From the NCBI RefSeq assembly GCF_051521495.1, contig NZ_CP150355.1:1984001-2048000 (forward strand): 64,000 bases of DNA. Reading direction: 5' to 3'. Positions 9,101 through 17,276 of this stretch are shown in pieces. Under the pieces are notes generated by a model that was not told the DNA's origin, searched no databases, and saw only the letters and a program-made list of their open reading frames with translations. The position numbers and the translations under genes are program-made. Every line of letters starts with the position of its first letter. Position 1 is the stretch's first letter. The DNA is from Sorangium sp051521495. GTDB lineage: Bacteria; Myxococcota_A; Polyangia; Polyangiales; Polyangiaceae.

Positions 9101-9105
9101 GGCCG
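9092..9105. terminator. short hairpin between convergent genes
   Basis: CGGCC-CTGA-GGCCG lies across the stop codon of the LamG gene and the 7-bp gap before the convergent stop. It could serve both directions. There is no T-tract, as is common in this GC-rich genome, so assignment is tentative. Confidence 0.4.
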
Positions 9106-9107
9106 GC

Positions 9108-10139
9108 TCAGAAGGCCAGCGCGAGACCGAGGCGGGCGCTGAGGCCGACGGCCGGGGGGCGGTAGACGATCCCCTCGAGGTTCTCGACGACGAAGCGGGG
9201 CCGCCTCAACGGGACGACCGCGTGCAGCGCGCCCTCGATCTTCAGGGGAGCGGCGATGCGCCACTCGAGCAGCGTCCCGAGCCCCGCCGCGAAGATCGGC
9301 GTCGTGAGGGTGAACGCCTCATCGACCTCGCGCCCCCTGGCGAGCAGCCAGTTCTGGCGGCCGAGCGCGCAGACGTACACGCCGAGCGGCCGCTCGATGG
9401 AGCGCGCGCACGCGTCGACCTCCAGGAACCAGAGCCGGAACTCCGCGCCCGCGGTCAGCCCGGCGATGCGGCTCGAGCTCGACGGCACCACGCCGGCAGC
9501 GCCGTCCGCGCGGAACCAGCCGCTGCGGATCCCGCCGCCTGCGGCGAGGCCGACGCCGATCGCCGGGACGAGCGCCTGCTCGATCTGCGCGCTCAGCCAG
9601 AGCGCTCCCTCCACGTCGCGCTCGTCCACGGCCGGCGGCGCCTCTGCCGTGGGATGCGGGCGGCGCGGCGCGCGGTCCCGCGCGCGAGGCGGCGGGCGCG
9701 GCGCGCTTTCGCGGGGGGCGGCGGGCGCCTCGGGTTGCGCGGGCTCCGCGGCGGCGGTCCGCGCGACCGCGTCGGGATCGATCGACATCGCGACGATCAG
9801 CGCCGCTGCTCGCGCCATGGACGCGCAGTCGTCGCCGTGGAGCACGCGCTCGCCCGGCGCCGGCGCGCGGATGCGCAGGTCGAGCCGGAGGCGCGTGTCG
9901 CCTTCGCGAGCGACGGCGATCGCGACGTCGATCGGCTGGCGCTGCTCCGACGCTCCCAGCAGCCTGGCGATCTCGCTCCGGACCTCGTCGGCCGGCGGGC
10001 ACCCGTCCGGCGCTTCCCAGCGGAGGTCGATGGTGCGCGGCTCGGCGGGCGTCGCCAGAGCGCGCGCGGGCAGGAGCCCCGCCGCGACGATCAGCGCCGG
10101 CAGGATCGACGGGGCATACGCCCACCTTGCGACGTGCAC
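9108..10139 (-). CDS. exported protein of ECF operon, beta-rich C-terminus
   Basis: The 343-residue product has a clear Sec signal peptide (hydrophobic stretch ending ARALATPA). A periplasmic domain follows containing DLRWEAPDGCPPADEVRSEI and a matching DDC cysteine downstream. Residues about 130-175 are a Pro/Arg/Ala linker, and the C-terminal half has alternating Gly/aromatic strands ending in LGLALAF, as expected of a small outer-membrane barrel. I do not recognise a named family, but the W-x-A-P-x-GCP opening is recurrent in myxobacterial genes placed after ECF sigma/membrane-protein pairs. It starts 10 bp after the upstream membrane protein and is therefore probably the last gene of the sigma operon, acting in envelope sensing or response. 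The function is inferred only from context. Confidence 0.72.
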   Translation of the reverse strand: MHVARWAYAPSILPALIVAAGLLPARALATPAEPRTIDLRWEAPDGCPPADEVRSEIARLLGASEQRQPIDVAIAVAREGDTRLRLDLRIRAPAPGERVLHGDDCASMARAAALIVAMSIDPDAVARTAAAEPAQPEAPAAPRESAPRPPPRARDRAPRRPHPTAEAPPAVDERDVEGALWLSAQIEQALVPAIGVGLAAGGGIRSGWFRADGAAGVVPSSSSRIAGLTAGAEFRLWFLEVDACARSIERPLGVYVCALGRQNWLLARGREVDEAFTLTTPIFAAGLGTLLEWRIAAPLKIEGALHAVVPLRRPRFVVENLEGIVYRPPAVGLSARLGLALAF

Positions 10140-10148
10140 CCGCGCACT

Positions 10149-11036
10149 CTACTCCTCCTGCCCGCACGCGGCGCGCACGCGCGTCGCGAGCGGCGAGCCC
10201 GGGCTCTTCGCGAGCAGCCTCGACGCGATCGCCCTGCCGGCCGACGCGCGGCCGGAGCGGCAGAGCGCGATCGCGCGCGACGCCTCGCGCTCGGTCGAGA
10301 GCACGCCCCTCGGGTACCGGCTGGCGTGCTCGTTCAGCTTCGACAGCGCTTGCGCGAACTGGCCCGCCTGCAGCGCCTGCTGCGCGTCGCGGAGCAGCGC
10401 GATCTCCGCGTCGAGCCCCTCGGAACCCGGCCTCGCGGCCGCCGCCCGGGGCGTGCGCGGCGCCGTCGCGCGCGCTGTCGCGGCCGCCGCCTGCGCGGCG
10501 CTGGCCCCGGCGGGGGCGCCGGCTTTCTCTGGATCGTCGGCCCCGGCGGGGGCGCTGGCCTCCGCGGGCGCGGGCGTCGCGTCGCCCGCGGCGCCGGAGA
10601 CCGCGGCGGCGGGCGGCGCCGCGGGCGTCGTGGCCGCGCCCGTCGGCGCTTCCAGCGCGCGCGGCGCGTCGGGCGCCCCGCCTGGCGTCGGGAAGTAGAG
10701 CGCGGCGCCCGACGCGAGGCCCACGACCAGCGCCGCGAGCCCGATCTTCACCGGCGCGCCGAGCAGCGTGATGGCCGCCCCTTTCGCCGCCGCCGCGCTC
10801 GCGGCCACGCTCGCGGCGGCGGGACCGACCGCGTGCGCGGCCGCCCCGGCGCTCGCTGAGCCGGCGGCTCCGGTGGCGCTCTCGGCGCTCGCGGCCACCG
10901 CCGTCACCGCCGTCCCGGCGAGGCCGAGCCTCGCCCACACGGCCGCGCGCGTCCGCCGTCTGTCGTCGTCGGTCGGCTCGTCCTCGTCACGAAGGGCGTC
11001 CAGGAGCGCTCGCTCCCCGGCCCCCAGCTTATCCAT
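10149..11036 (-). CDS. single-pass membrane protein, putative anti-sigma factor
   Basis: The 295-residue product begins with an acidic, charged cytoplasmic segment (ALLDALRDEDEPTDDD). It has long Ala/Gly-rich helices, a hydrophobic membrane span near residues 95-112 (PVKIGLAALVVGLASGAALY), a low-complexity Ala/Pro periplasmic linker, and a C-terminal helical TPR-like region (LLRDAQQALQAGQFAQALSK). Its ATG overlaps the sigma factor stop codon by 8 nt (ATGGATAA), which indicates translational coupling. Position and topology fit an anti-sigma factor that holds the ECF sigma at the membrane, but no ZAS-type His/Cys zinc motif is visible, so this is inferred. The C-terminal repeat region may receive the periplasmic signal. 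Confidence 0.72.
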   Translation of the reverse strand: MDKLGAGERALLDALRDEDEPTDDDRRRTRAAVWARLGLAGTAVTAVAASAESATGAAGSASAGAAAHAVGPAAASVAASAAAAKGAAITLLGAPVKIGLAALVVGLASGAALYFPTPGGAPDAPRALEAPTGAATTPAAPPAAAVSGAAGDATPAPAEASAPAGADDPEKAGAPAGASAAQAAAATARATAPRTPRAAAARPGSEGLDAEIALLRDAQQALQAGQFAQALSKLNEHASRYPRGVLSTEREASRAIALCRSGRASAGRAIASRLLAKSPGSPLATRVRAACGQEE

Positions 11037-11655
11037 TGCGGCCTCCTCGGATCCTGGCGTGGTGGCGGTTCACCGCGTCGGAGAATGCCTGTCGAGCGGC
11101 CCTCAGCCGCGCATACACGGTGTTGACGTTCACCCCGATGCCCCGCGCGATCTCCGCCGCCGGCATCTCTTCCAGCTCGGCGAGGAGGAGCACAACGCGC
11201 TTCTCCTCGTCGAGCGACGACAGCAGCTCGTGCGCCACGCGCGCGGCCTCCGCCCTCGTCATGGCCTCGTAGGGGCTGAGGTCGCTCGGCCCCGCGAGCA
11301 GCTCGGGATCCACGATCTCTCCCGTCCCGCGGTGGGCCGGGCTCTTGCGGCGCAGCGATCGCCGGTGCGCCTGCACGACGTTGACGACGATCCCGAAGAC
11401 CCACGTCTTCAGCGACGAGCGGCCCCGGAACTCCGGGAGGCGCCGGTGCACGACGACGAACACCTCTTGGCATACGTCCTCGTGCGCCGAGGCGTCCACG
11501 CCGAGCCGGCGCACGGTCCGCCAGACGAAGGGGAACATCTCCTCATACACCTCGGAGAAATCGAGCGGCGCGGCCTGCACGCCGGCCGTCGGCACGGCGG
11601 AGACCGCGCCTGCCGGCGGAGGCGTCGACGGAGCGACCGCCGCGCGGGCGGTCAC
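11029..11655 (-). CDS. ECF-family RNA polymerase sigma factor
   Basis: The 208-residue product carries the two ECF regions. Region 2 has YEEMFPFVWRTVRRLGV, HEDVCQEVFVVVHRRL and RSSLKTWVFGIVVNVV. Region 4 has LLSSLDEEKRVVLLLAELEEM and the helix-turn-helix AAEIARGIGVNVNTVYARL. I place the start at GTG 11655, whose GTG overlaps the TGA of the preceding gene as GTGA, rather than at a far upstream ATG that would read through that gene in another frame. The length then matches ECF factors. Region 3 is absent, as expected. It is co-transcribed with the downstream membrane protein (8-nt overlap), its likely regulator. Target promoters are unknown. Confidence 0.9.
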   Translation of the reverse strand: MTARAAVAPSTPPPAGAVSAVPTAGVQAAPLDFSEVYEEMFPFVWRTVRRLGVDASAHEDVCQEVFVVVHRRLPEFRGRSSLKTWVFGIVVNVVQAHRRSLRRKSPAHRGTGEIVDPELLAGPSDLSPYEAMTRAEAARVAHELLSSLDEEKRVVLLLAELEEMPAAEIARGIGVNVNTVYARLRAARQAFSDAVNRHHARIRGGRNG

Positions 11656-12284
11656 GGGCTGCACCCCTCCGCGTGGGGCAGCGAGACGTGGAGCTCGCCG
11701 AGCGGGGTGAGCTCTCCGCTCGCGCCGAGCAGGTCCACGTCGGGGATCGCGTCGGTCCGGCCGGAGAACCAGGCGTACCGGAAGACGTCGGGGTCCGATT
11801 CGAGGAGGGGCACCGCTTCTCGCATGTACGCTGCCTGCGCTTCGAGCGACCGATCGGCGCTGTCGCCGCACGAGAGCTCGGTCAACCAGATCGGGCGCCC
11901 ATAGCGTTTGAGCTCGCCGAGGTACCCCTCGAGCGCCGGCCTGTCGCAAGCGTACCAGTGCGCCGCGATGAAATCGACGCGGCAGCCTTCGCACGCCGCG
12001 AAGAGGGCGTCGAGGTACGCGAACGGATCGGTCTCGTGGCAGCCGCCGCCATCGCTGCCGCCGGTGCCCGCAGAACCGACGGCGTCTCCCGCGTCGCCTT
12101 CGGTGCCGCCTGAACCCACGTGACCCGCGCCGCCATCGCCGGTGCCGCTCGTCTCATGGATGTTTCCAGTGTCGCCGTCCCCGGTCGCGTCCGGGGGTAG
12201 GGGGCCCTCCACGCAGCCGACGGGGACGAGGTGCCCGAGCAGGGGGCTCGTGCCGCAGAGAAGGGCTTTGGGAGCTCGACGCAT
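11652..12284 (-). CDS. truncated Asl1-like glycoside hydrolase lipoprotein (catalytic half missing)
   Basis: The 210-residue product starts with a lipoprotein-like leader (LLCGTSPLLGHLVPVGC), then a Gly/Ser/Asp-rich linker of about 50 residues. It then abruptly enters the second half of a Glyco_hydro_cc (Asl1/GH128-like) domain: FAYLDALFAACEGCRVDF, AAHWYACD, LKRYGRPIWLTELSCGD, and YAWFSGR. Family members carry, upstream of this point, a strand with an N-E-P motif bearing the acid/base glutamate. Here that half is absent, so only the second glutamate (LTELS) remains and hydrolysis is unlikely. The frame is intact and its TGA overlaps the sigma factor GTG, so it may persist as a translational leader or as a sugar-binding remnant. 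ATG 12284 is chosen because it directly precedes the signal; upstream in-frame ATGs would extend it. Confidence 0.7.
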   Translation of the reverse strand: MRRAPKALLCGTSPLLGHLVPVGCVEGPLPPDATGDGDTGNIHETSGTGDGGAGHVGSGGTEGDAGDAVGSAGTGGSDGGGCHETDPFAYLDALFAACEGCRVDFIAAHWYACDRPALEGYLGELKRYGRPIWLTELSCGDSADRSLEAQAAYMREAVPLLESDPDVFRYAWFSGRTDAIPDVDLLGASGELTPLGELHVSLPHAEGCSP

Positions 12285-12488
12285 GGGTCGAGGGTCTGGT
12301 GACCGGCGCCGCTTCGTTCCGTGACGAAAAGTGAAGGGATGGCGATGCAGCGCAGCGTTCATCAGGCGGTCGTCGATGGGCTGGCGCTCCACAGCGCGAG
12401 GGCGGATCATCCGCTGCGGCGCACCGCGGCCGACAGCGCGCACCTTCGCGCGCTTGACGGCCGCGACGAGTGCGCCGAGGAAGACCGG

Positions 12489-13679
12489 ATGACACCCCCT
12501 CGCTGGCTAGCCGCGCTCGCGGCGCTCACCGTTCCATTGGCGGTCTCGGCGACGGCCCTGACCCAGGATGAAGCACCCCTCCCGCCGCCTCCTCCTCCGG
12601 AGCCGCTCCCGTCTGCGTCCGTGCAGCCAGCACCGCCACCTGAGCCCGCACCCCCGCCCCCGCCAGCTCCGGCACCGCCGCCGGCCCCAGCACTGCCGCC
12701 TTCCCCTGCGCCCACACCGGTACAGCCTGCGCCTGCGCCCACACCGGTACAGCCTGCGCCTGCGCCTTCACCTGTGCAGCCCGCGCCCGCGCCTTCACCT
12801 GTGCAGCCCGCGCCCGCGCCTTCACCGGTGCAGCCCGCGCCCGCGCCTTCACCGGTGCAGCCCGCGCCTGCGCCCACGCCGTTCCCGCCGCCATTCCCCA
12901 CGCCGGTGCAGCCCGCGCCCGCGCCGCGGCCAGCGCCTTCACCTGTGCAGCCCGCGCCCGCGCCTTCACCGGTGCAGCCCGCGCCCGCGCCGCGGCCAGC
13001 GCCTTCACCGGTGCAGCCCGCGCCCGCGCAGCGGTCGACGAAAGCGCCCGCACCGCCTGCGCCCACGCCTGCTGCGAAGCCGCCCGCGCCGGTCTCGCCG
13101 GCTCCGCCCCCTTCCGAGGAGAAAGCGAAGGAGCCCGAGGAAGGCGAGCACGACGGGATGCGCTTTCGCTTCGGCACGACCCTCGGCGGCGGGATCATCG
13201 AGTCACCCACGGGCGCGGGTGGCGTCTTCGCGCTCTCGGGTCGGCTCGGTGTCCAAGTCAACCACCTCTTCGGGATATACTACCAGAACACACCGATGGT
13301 GACGGTCACCCCCGAGAGCACCGAGAACAGCGCTGGATTCGAGGCGGGGTTCATCGACTACAACTCGCTGCTGGTGGGCTTCACGCTGTTCCACTTCCTC
13401 GATCTCGGCGCGGGACCCTCCATGGATTACGTGGCCGTCGCGAGCTGCGGCGCGGAGGTCCCGGAGGGCGGCATCCCGCTCCCGAGCGCCGGCTGCGAGA
13501 GCACGTCGGCCTGGTATTTCGGCGCTCACGCGCGGGGCGCCCTGATCCTCGGTGGCCTGTCCGGGAACGGCCCGCGGCGGAGCGGCTTCGCCATCAGCGC
13601 GGATCTCCACCCGGTGTTCCTGCCGGAGGAGGGGACGACGTTCACCTTCACGCTGGGCCTGGGCAGCGAGTGGTACTGA
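12489..13679 (+). CDS. outer-membrane-like protein with proline-rich repeat stalk
   Basis: The 396-residue product starts at ATG 12489 with GAGGAAG just upstream. A signal peptide (WLAALAALTVPLAVSATA) is followed by about 180 residues of Pro/Ala repeats based on the nonamer PVQPAPAPS, coded by near-identical 27-bp units at 12716-13030. A short acidic link follows, then a domain of about 170 residues with Gly/aromatic alternation (RFGTTLGGGII, RLGVQVNHLFGIYY) that ends in SEWY, as expected for an outer-membrane barrel. The repeats probably cross the periplasm or peptidoglycan. Repeat number is likely to vary between strains by slippage. The function is unknown; no named domain was recognised. 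Confidence 0.78.
   Translation: MTPPRWLAALAALTVPLAVSATALTQDEAPLPPPPPPEPLPSASVQPAPPPEPAPPPPPAPAPPPAPALPPSPAPTPVQPAPAPTPVQPAPAPSPVQPAPAPSPVQPAPAPSPVQPAPAPSPVQPAPAPTPFPPPFPTPVQPAPAPRPAPSPVQPAPAPSPVQPAPAPRPAPSPVQPAPAQRSTKAPAPPAPTPAAKPPAPVSPAPPPSEEKAKEPEEGEHDGMRFRFGTTLGGGIIESPTGAGGVFALSGRLGVQVNHLFGIYYQNTPMVTVTPESTENSAGFEAGFIDYNSLLVGFTLFHFLDLGAGPSMDYVAVASCGAEVPEGGIPLPSAGCESTSAWYFGAHARGALILGGLSGNGPRRSGFAISADLHPVFLPEEGTTFTFTLGLGSEWY
12716..13030. repeat. 27-bp coding tandem repeats (PVQPAPAPS)
   Basis: Units such as CCTTCACCTGTGCAGCCCGC recur about ten times with interspersed variants (RPAPSPVQ, TPFPPPFP). They encode the nonamer described in the parent gene. High identity between neighbouring units suggests recent expansion. 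Confidence 0.85.
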
Positions 13680-14606
13680 GATGACGCCGCGCCGGATGGC
13701 AGTCTGCCGTGTGCGCCGCGTGCGCTGCGTCGCCGAGCGGGCGGCTCCGCTCGCCCGGCGACGCGGGCCGAGGCGGGCAGCGGCTCGCCCGTCCGCTCGC
13801 TGTAGCCTTCGAGTGGAAACGTCGTCCTCCAGGTGACGAGAGATCACCGCAAACACGCCCGGTCGCAAGGACGCTCGGCCTCGCTTCCGCGCGGCGCGGA
13901 GGCCGGCGCGTCAGCGCCTCTGTGCCGCAGCATCCGCTGTGATCCGCGCAACCCGGGCCTCGCAGCCGCGGCTGCGCGAGGGTTGCTGTGCGGCGACCTG
14001 ATGGACTACAATCCCGTTACCGGCGCGATTGTTCGCGGGACGCCGCACCGGAGAGCTGGCCGCCACGAGCGTCCGGCGCCAGCGGCAGAGCGCCAGCAAC
14101 CAGCACGTGGAGCGCCAGCGGCAGAGCGCCTAGAGCGCCAGCAGTAAGTAGATCGTGCGCGAGGCTCGAGCGATCGAGCTTGGTGGTAGGGAGCGCAGGC
14201 GCACCCATCGATTCCGCTGTTTGTGCATGACAAGGCGAAATTAACAAGCATCACGATGCACCATCGCTCTACATGTAGGTTGACGAGGCATGATGTGTCG
14301 CGAGAATCCGCGTCGCCATCGCCTGCTTCCTCTGAGGCGCCATCTCCTGCTTCCGCGGGGTGGGGGACGCGGCGCCCCTGGGGCTTGAGATCGAGCCCTG
14401 AGACCGGGATGCGTGAGGAGCGTGTCGAGCGCTCGCCCCCGTGTTCTCCGTATGCGGCAGCACCGGCGCGGCGATGCTGGCCTGCTGCTCGCGGGGCAGC
14501 GGCTGTCGGGTGTCGTCGCCCTCTCCGTCGTCCCCAGTTCGCCAAGGTCGGTGCCAAGGTCGGTGCCAAGATCGGTGGGAACGCGGGGGCGCCTCCCAGG
14601 GGGCGC
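13680..14606. other. 0.95-kb gap, short repeats, no convincing gene
   Basis: No frame here shows consistent coding bias or a recognisable motif. The gap contains a strong hairpin (13728-13763, listed), a run of AGCGCCAGCGGCAGAGCGCC-type repeats near 14070-14145, two copies of GCCATC(G/T)CCTGCTTCC at 14310-14355, and three 12-bp units GCCAAGGTCGGT near 14538-14575. The stretch 14160-14290 is visibly less GC-rich than its surroundings, which may mark foreign or decayed DNA. Confidence 0.5.
13728..13763 (+). terminator. strong hairpin downstream of proline-repeat gene
   Basis: CGTCGCCGAGCGGGCG-GCTC-CGCTCGCCCGGCGACG folds with 15 of 16 possible pairs (one A-C mismatch, one G-U) about 50 bp after the stop codon. 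No T-tract follows. It is a likely transcription end or RNA 3' stabiliser. Confidence 0.6.
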
Positions 14607-14637
14607 TTGACAAAGAGGGTTAACCATCGGTTACGCT
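14607..14637 (+). promoter_or_regulatory. putative sigma-70 promoter of the sensory cluster
   Basis: A perfect -35 hexamer TTGACA (14607-14612) is followed 18-19 nt later by TTACGCT (14631-14637), a plausible but weak -10. The spacer contains the palindrome GGTTAACC (14618-14625), partly repeated as GGTTAC, a possible operator. The first ATG of the downstream gene is at 14663. Confidence 0.45.
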
Positions 14638-14662
14638 TCCTACCCATGATGATCGGGAGGGC

Positions 14663-15619
14663 ATGAGCGGGGTGGAAACGAGCTGCAGGCGCTCCACGGG
14701 GGCACAGCGGTCAGCGGTCGAGCGGGCCGTGGGGCGCCTCGCGTGTCGAGCGCGAATCGCGTACCGCCGGATGTTATTGTGCGTACCACGAAACGACCCC
14801 GCGGCGCCTCTCCGGCACGGGGTATTCCGCTCACTCCTCAGGACTCTCGCCGAGCGCGTCTGGCCCGACAGGGCCGGATACCAGCCTCGCCGGGGGCGAG
14901 GCTTCGCGCGCACGCCGGCGGTCCTGCTCGGGGCGGCTCTGCTGCTCGGGTGCTGCCTCCTGCTGCTCAGTCCGCCGATCACGGCGGGGCCCATGGCCAC
15001 GCTCTATGTGTATGCGGTGACGCCGCTTCGCGCTCGCGCCCTCGAGCAGAAGATCGAGGAGTCGATGCCCGGCGTCGATGTCACCGTGTTCGGCAAATTG
15101 AGCGATTTCAAGGCGGCGCTCGAGTCGGCGCCGCCCGACGCGGCCCTCTCGCCGAAGCCGGTCCTGGCCTCGCTCAATCGTGCCGCCGACATTCAGGGCC
15201 TGAAGGCGGGGAGCGACACGGAGCAGTACCTCCTGGTCTCGACGAGGGCGCTCTCGAAGGAGATGCTGTCGGGCCTCAGGTACGGCATCGTCGATCTGGT
15301 CGAACGAAAATCGCTCCCTAAGTTCGTCGCTGGGCTACTGGGGGTCAGCAATGCGCCGGAGGTCCAGCGCGTCACGAAGATCGAGGATCTGCTGCAGCTC
15401 CTCCAGTTCCAGACGGCCGACGCCGTGCTCCTACCGGAGCGGTTTCGCGCCGATTTCGAGTCCAGAAGCAAGATGACGTTCACGATCCTCAGCCTCTCGA
15501 CGGCGAAGGTCGGGCTGGTGGCGGTCACGTTCCTGAGCGAGCGTCAAACGATAGAGAGCGCGATCCGGAGGCTCCCGAAACACGTGCTGGCCGATCTGGG
15601 GGTGGATGAATGGAAGTGA
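14663..15619 (+). CDS. periplasmic substrate-binding-like protein, membrane-anchored (PhnD-type fold)
   Basis: The 318-residue frame has a basic N-terminal region of about 85 residues, one hydrophobic span near residues 88-108 (VLLGAALLLGCCLLLL), then a periplasmic domain of about 210 residues. The domain contains TLYVYAVTPLRARALEQKI, DAALSPKPVLASLN, YLLVSTRALSKEML, DAVLLPERFRADF and AKVGLVAVTFLSERQT. The fold resembles phosphonate/phosphate-type ABC binding proteins, but no permease or ATPase gene is nearby. The long N-terminus may be over-predicted, since GGGAGG is only 2 nt from ATG 14663; an internal start near 14771 is possible. Its stop overlaps the next ATG by 10 nt, indicating coupling to the second binding protein. 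I infer a sensory rather than transport role from the kinase downstream. Confidence 0.7.
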   Translation: MSGVETSCRRSTGAQRSAVERAVGRLACRARIAYRRMLLCVPRNDPAAPLRHGVFRSLLRTLAERVWPDRAGYQPRRGRGFARTPAVLLGAALLLGCCLLLLSPPITAGPMATLYVYAVTPLRARALEQKIEESMPGVDVTVFGKLSDFKAALESAPPDAALSPKPVLASLNRAADIQGLKAGSDTEQYLLVSTRALSKEMLSGLRYGIVDLVERKSLPKFVAGLLGVSNAPEVQRVTKIEDLLQLLQFQTADAVLLPERFRADFESRSKMTFTILSLSTAKVGLVAVTFLSERQTIESAIRRLPKHVLADLGVDEWK

Positions 15620-16647
15620 GGTCGACACGTCCCCGCTTTCGGCGCTCGCTCCTGCGAGCCTCCACCCTCGCGGCGCTCGTGCTGTCCCTGAGCTGCTCGT
15701 CGGGCCCGGCGCCGCAGGTCGCGAGCGAGCCGGCGCCGCAGCCAAAGGCGCCGACTCCGAACGCGAAGCCGGTCATCTCCGTCATCGCGCCTTCGGATCC
15801 GCAGCTCGACGACATGCTGAGATCGCTCCGCGTCGAGCTGTCCCAGGAACACAATGTCGTCATTTCGCTGCTGCGCAGCGAGGAGTCGAGCCCCGACCTC
15901 GTGGCGCGGATCGTGGCGCGCGATCGTCCGAACGCGGTGGTGCTGGTCAACAACTCGACCGTGCTCCTGTACCGCGATTGGGCGCGCTCCGTCCCGACGC
16001 CGCCGGTCGCGCTGATCCTGATGGCGTCCTTCGCCGAGGAGCTCCAGCGCACCGTCCCCAACTCGGTCGCGATCTCCTACGAGGTTCCGGCGGTCACGGC
16101 CATGGTCGGGCTGCGCACGCTGGGCCTCGACGCGCATCGGGTCGGCGTCGTGTACCGCCAGGGCTTCGCCGATCACATCTCGCGGCAAGAAGCGCTCATG
16201 CACGTCGAGAAGCTGACCTTCGTGAAGCAGGAGCTCTCGAACAAGCCGCGCGTGCAGGACCTCCGCGCCGCGCTCGTGCACCTCCAGCGGGAGAAGGTCG
16301 ACGCGATCTGGCTCCCGAACGACAATGGCCTCCTGAGCCCGAGGTTCTTGACCAACGTCTGGCTGCCGTATGTGGACCGGCTCGGCGCGCCGGTGGTCGT
16401 GGCGGTACGTTCGCTCGTGAATGAGCACGCGGAGTTCGGGACGTTCGCGGCCATCCCCGACACCCAGGCGCTCGCGGTGCAGGCCGCCGACCTCCTCTAC
16501 GAGCTCGCGGACGCCGACTGGAAGCTCCGGTCGTCGGGCGTCCGCCTGCCCATCTCGGTGAAGCGCCTGGTCGACGTGAGGCTCGCACGACGCTATGGCC
16601 TCAATTCCAATCAGTTCGGCCAAGTTGACTTTCTGATCGGTCGGTGA
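15610..16647 (+). CDS. ABC_sub_bind-type periplasmic binding lipoprotein
   Basis: The 345-residue product has a signal peptide ending in a cysteine (LVLSLSC) and a Pro/Ala linker, then a two-lobed periplasmic binding fold of the ABC_sub_bind (PF04392) kind. Markers include PVISVIAPSDPQLDDMLRSL, DRPNAVVLVNNSTVLL, LGLDAHRVGVVYRQGF, LRAALVHLQREKVDAIWLPN and DTQALAVQAADLLYELAD. The C-terminal VDVRLARRYGLN stretch is the usual family ending. Family members feed ABC importers or sensory kinases, and no importer genes are present here. It overlaps the preceding gene by 10 nt and lies 168 bp before the receiver gene. It is probably tethered in the inner or outer membrane facing the periplasm; the ligand is unknown. 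Confidence 0.82.
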   Translation: MEVRSTRPRFRRSLLRASTLAALVLSLSCSSGPAPQVASEPAPQPKAPTPNAKPVISVIAPSDPQLDDMLRSLRVELSQEHNVVISLLRSEESSPDLVARIVARDRPNAVVLVNNSTVLLYRDWARSVPTPPVALILMASFAEELQRTVPNSVAISYEVPAVTAMVGLRTLGLDAHRVGVVYRQGFADHISRQEALMHVEKLTFVKQELSNKPRVQDLRAALVHLQREKVDAIWLPNDNGLLSPRFLTNVWLPYVDRLGAPVVVAVRSLVNEHAEFGTFAAIPDTQALAVQAADLLYELADADWKLRSSGVRLPISVKRLVDVRLARRYGLNSNQFGQVDFLIGR

Positions 16648-16815
16648 GCGCGTATCGGGGGGGAATGGAGGCGCCGTGCGATTACCTTTCCAACCGGGCA
16701 CATGGTCACGAAGCGGCGGGCCAGCTCGAACCATGGAGCGCCTTGCCTTTCGTGCGATCTGCTCGTCGCGCCTGGAGCGTCGCACGCATGGCTGCCGTCC
16801 GTGGAGCACCACGTC

Positions 16816-17271
16816 ATGATCCGGGTGCTCGTGATCGATGACGACGATATCGCTCGCGAGGCGATGCGCGCCGTCCTGGTCAAGGCTGGTTTCGACGTGT
16901 TCGAGCTGGCCACGCCCATCGGCGCGACGGCCGTCATCAAGCGCGACAAGATCGCCGCTGTCGCGCTCGATATCAACATGCCGACCATCAACGGCGACAA
17001 GCTGGCGAAGCTGCTCCGGGACAACGCGCAGCTCTCGAACCTGGGTATCGTCCTCGTCTCCAGTTGTGATATCGACAAGCTGAGCGCGATCGGCGAGAAG
17101 GTGGGCGCCGACGGCATCGTCTCGAAGTCGAAGCTGCACGTCGCACTTGCGCCGGCGGTCGAGCGCGCGGTGGCCTCGCGCGCCGCGAAGACCGGCCCGC
17201 CTCCGTCTTCGGGGCCTTCTGCGGCGTCGTCCTCCTCCAACCCGCCGCCCTCGATGAGGCGTCCCAAATAG
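16816..17271 (+). CDS. stand-alone response regulator receiver (CheY-like)
   Basis: The 151-residue product is a single receiver domain with the acidic pocket IDDDD (residues 8-11), the phospho-acceptor Asp52 in ALDINMP, Ser82/83 at the switch position and Lys104 (SKSK). After it comes a disordered Pro/Ser tail of about 30 residues and no output domain. I place the start at ATG 16816 (MIRVLVIDDD), with GGAG about 10 nt upstream, rather than the longer in-frame start. Only 5 bp separate it from the hybrid kinase, so it is a likely phosphotransfer partner or diffusible output of that kinase. The disordered tail is unusual and may mediate docking. Confidence 0.9.
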   Translation: MIRVLVIDDDDIAREAMRAVLVKAGFDVFELATPIGATAVIKRDKIAAVALDINMPTINGDKLAKLLRDNAQLSNLGIVLVSSCDIDKLSAIGEKVGADGIVSKSKLHVALAPAVERAVASRAAKTGPPPSSGPSAASSSSNPPPSMRRPK

Positions 17272-17276
17272 AGTGC

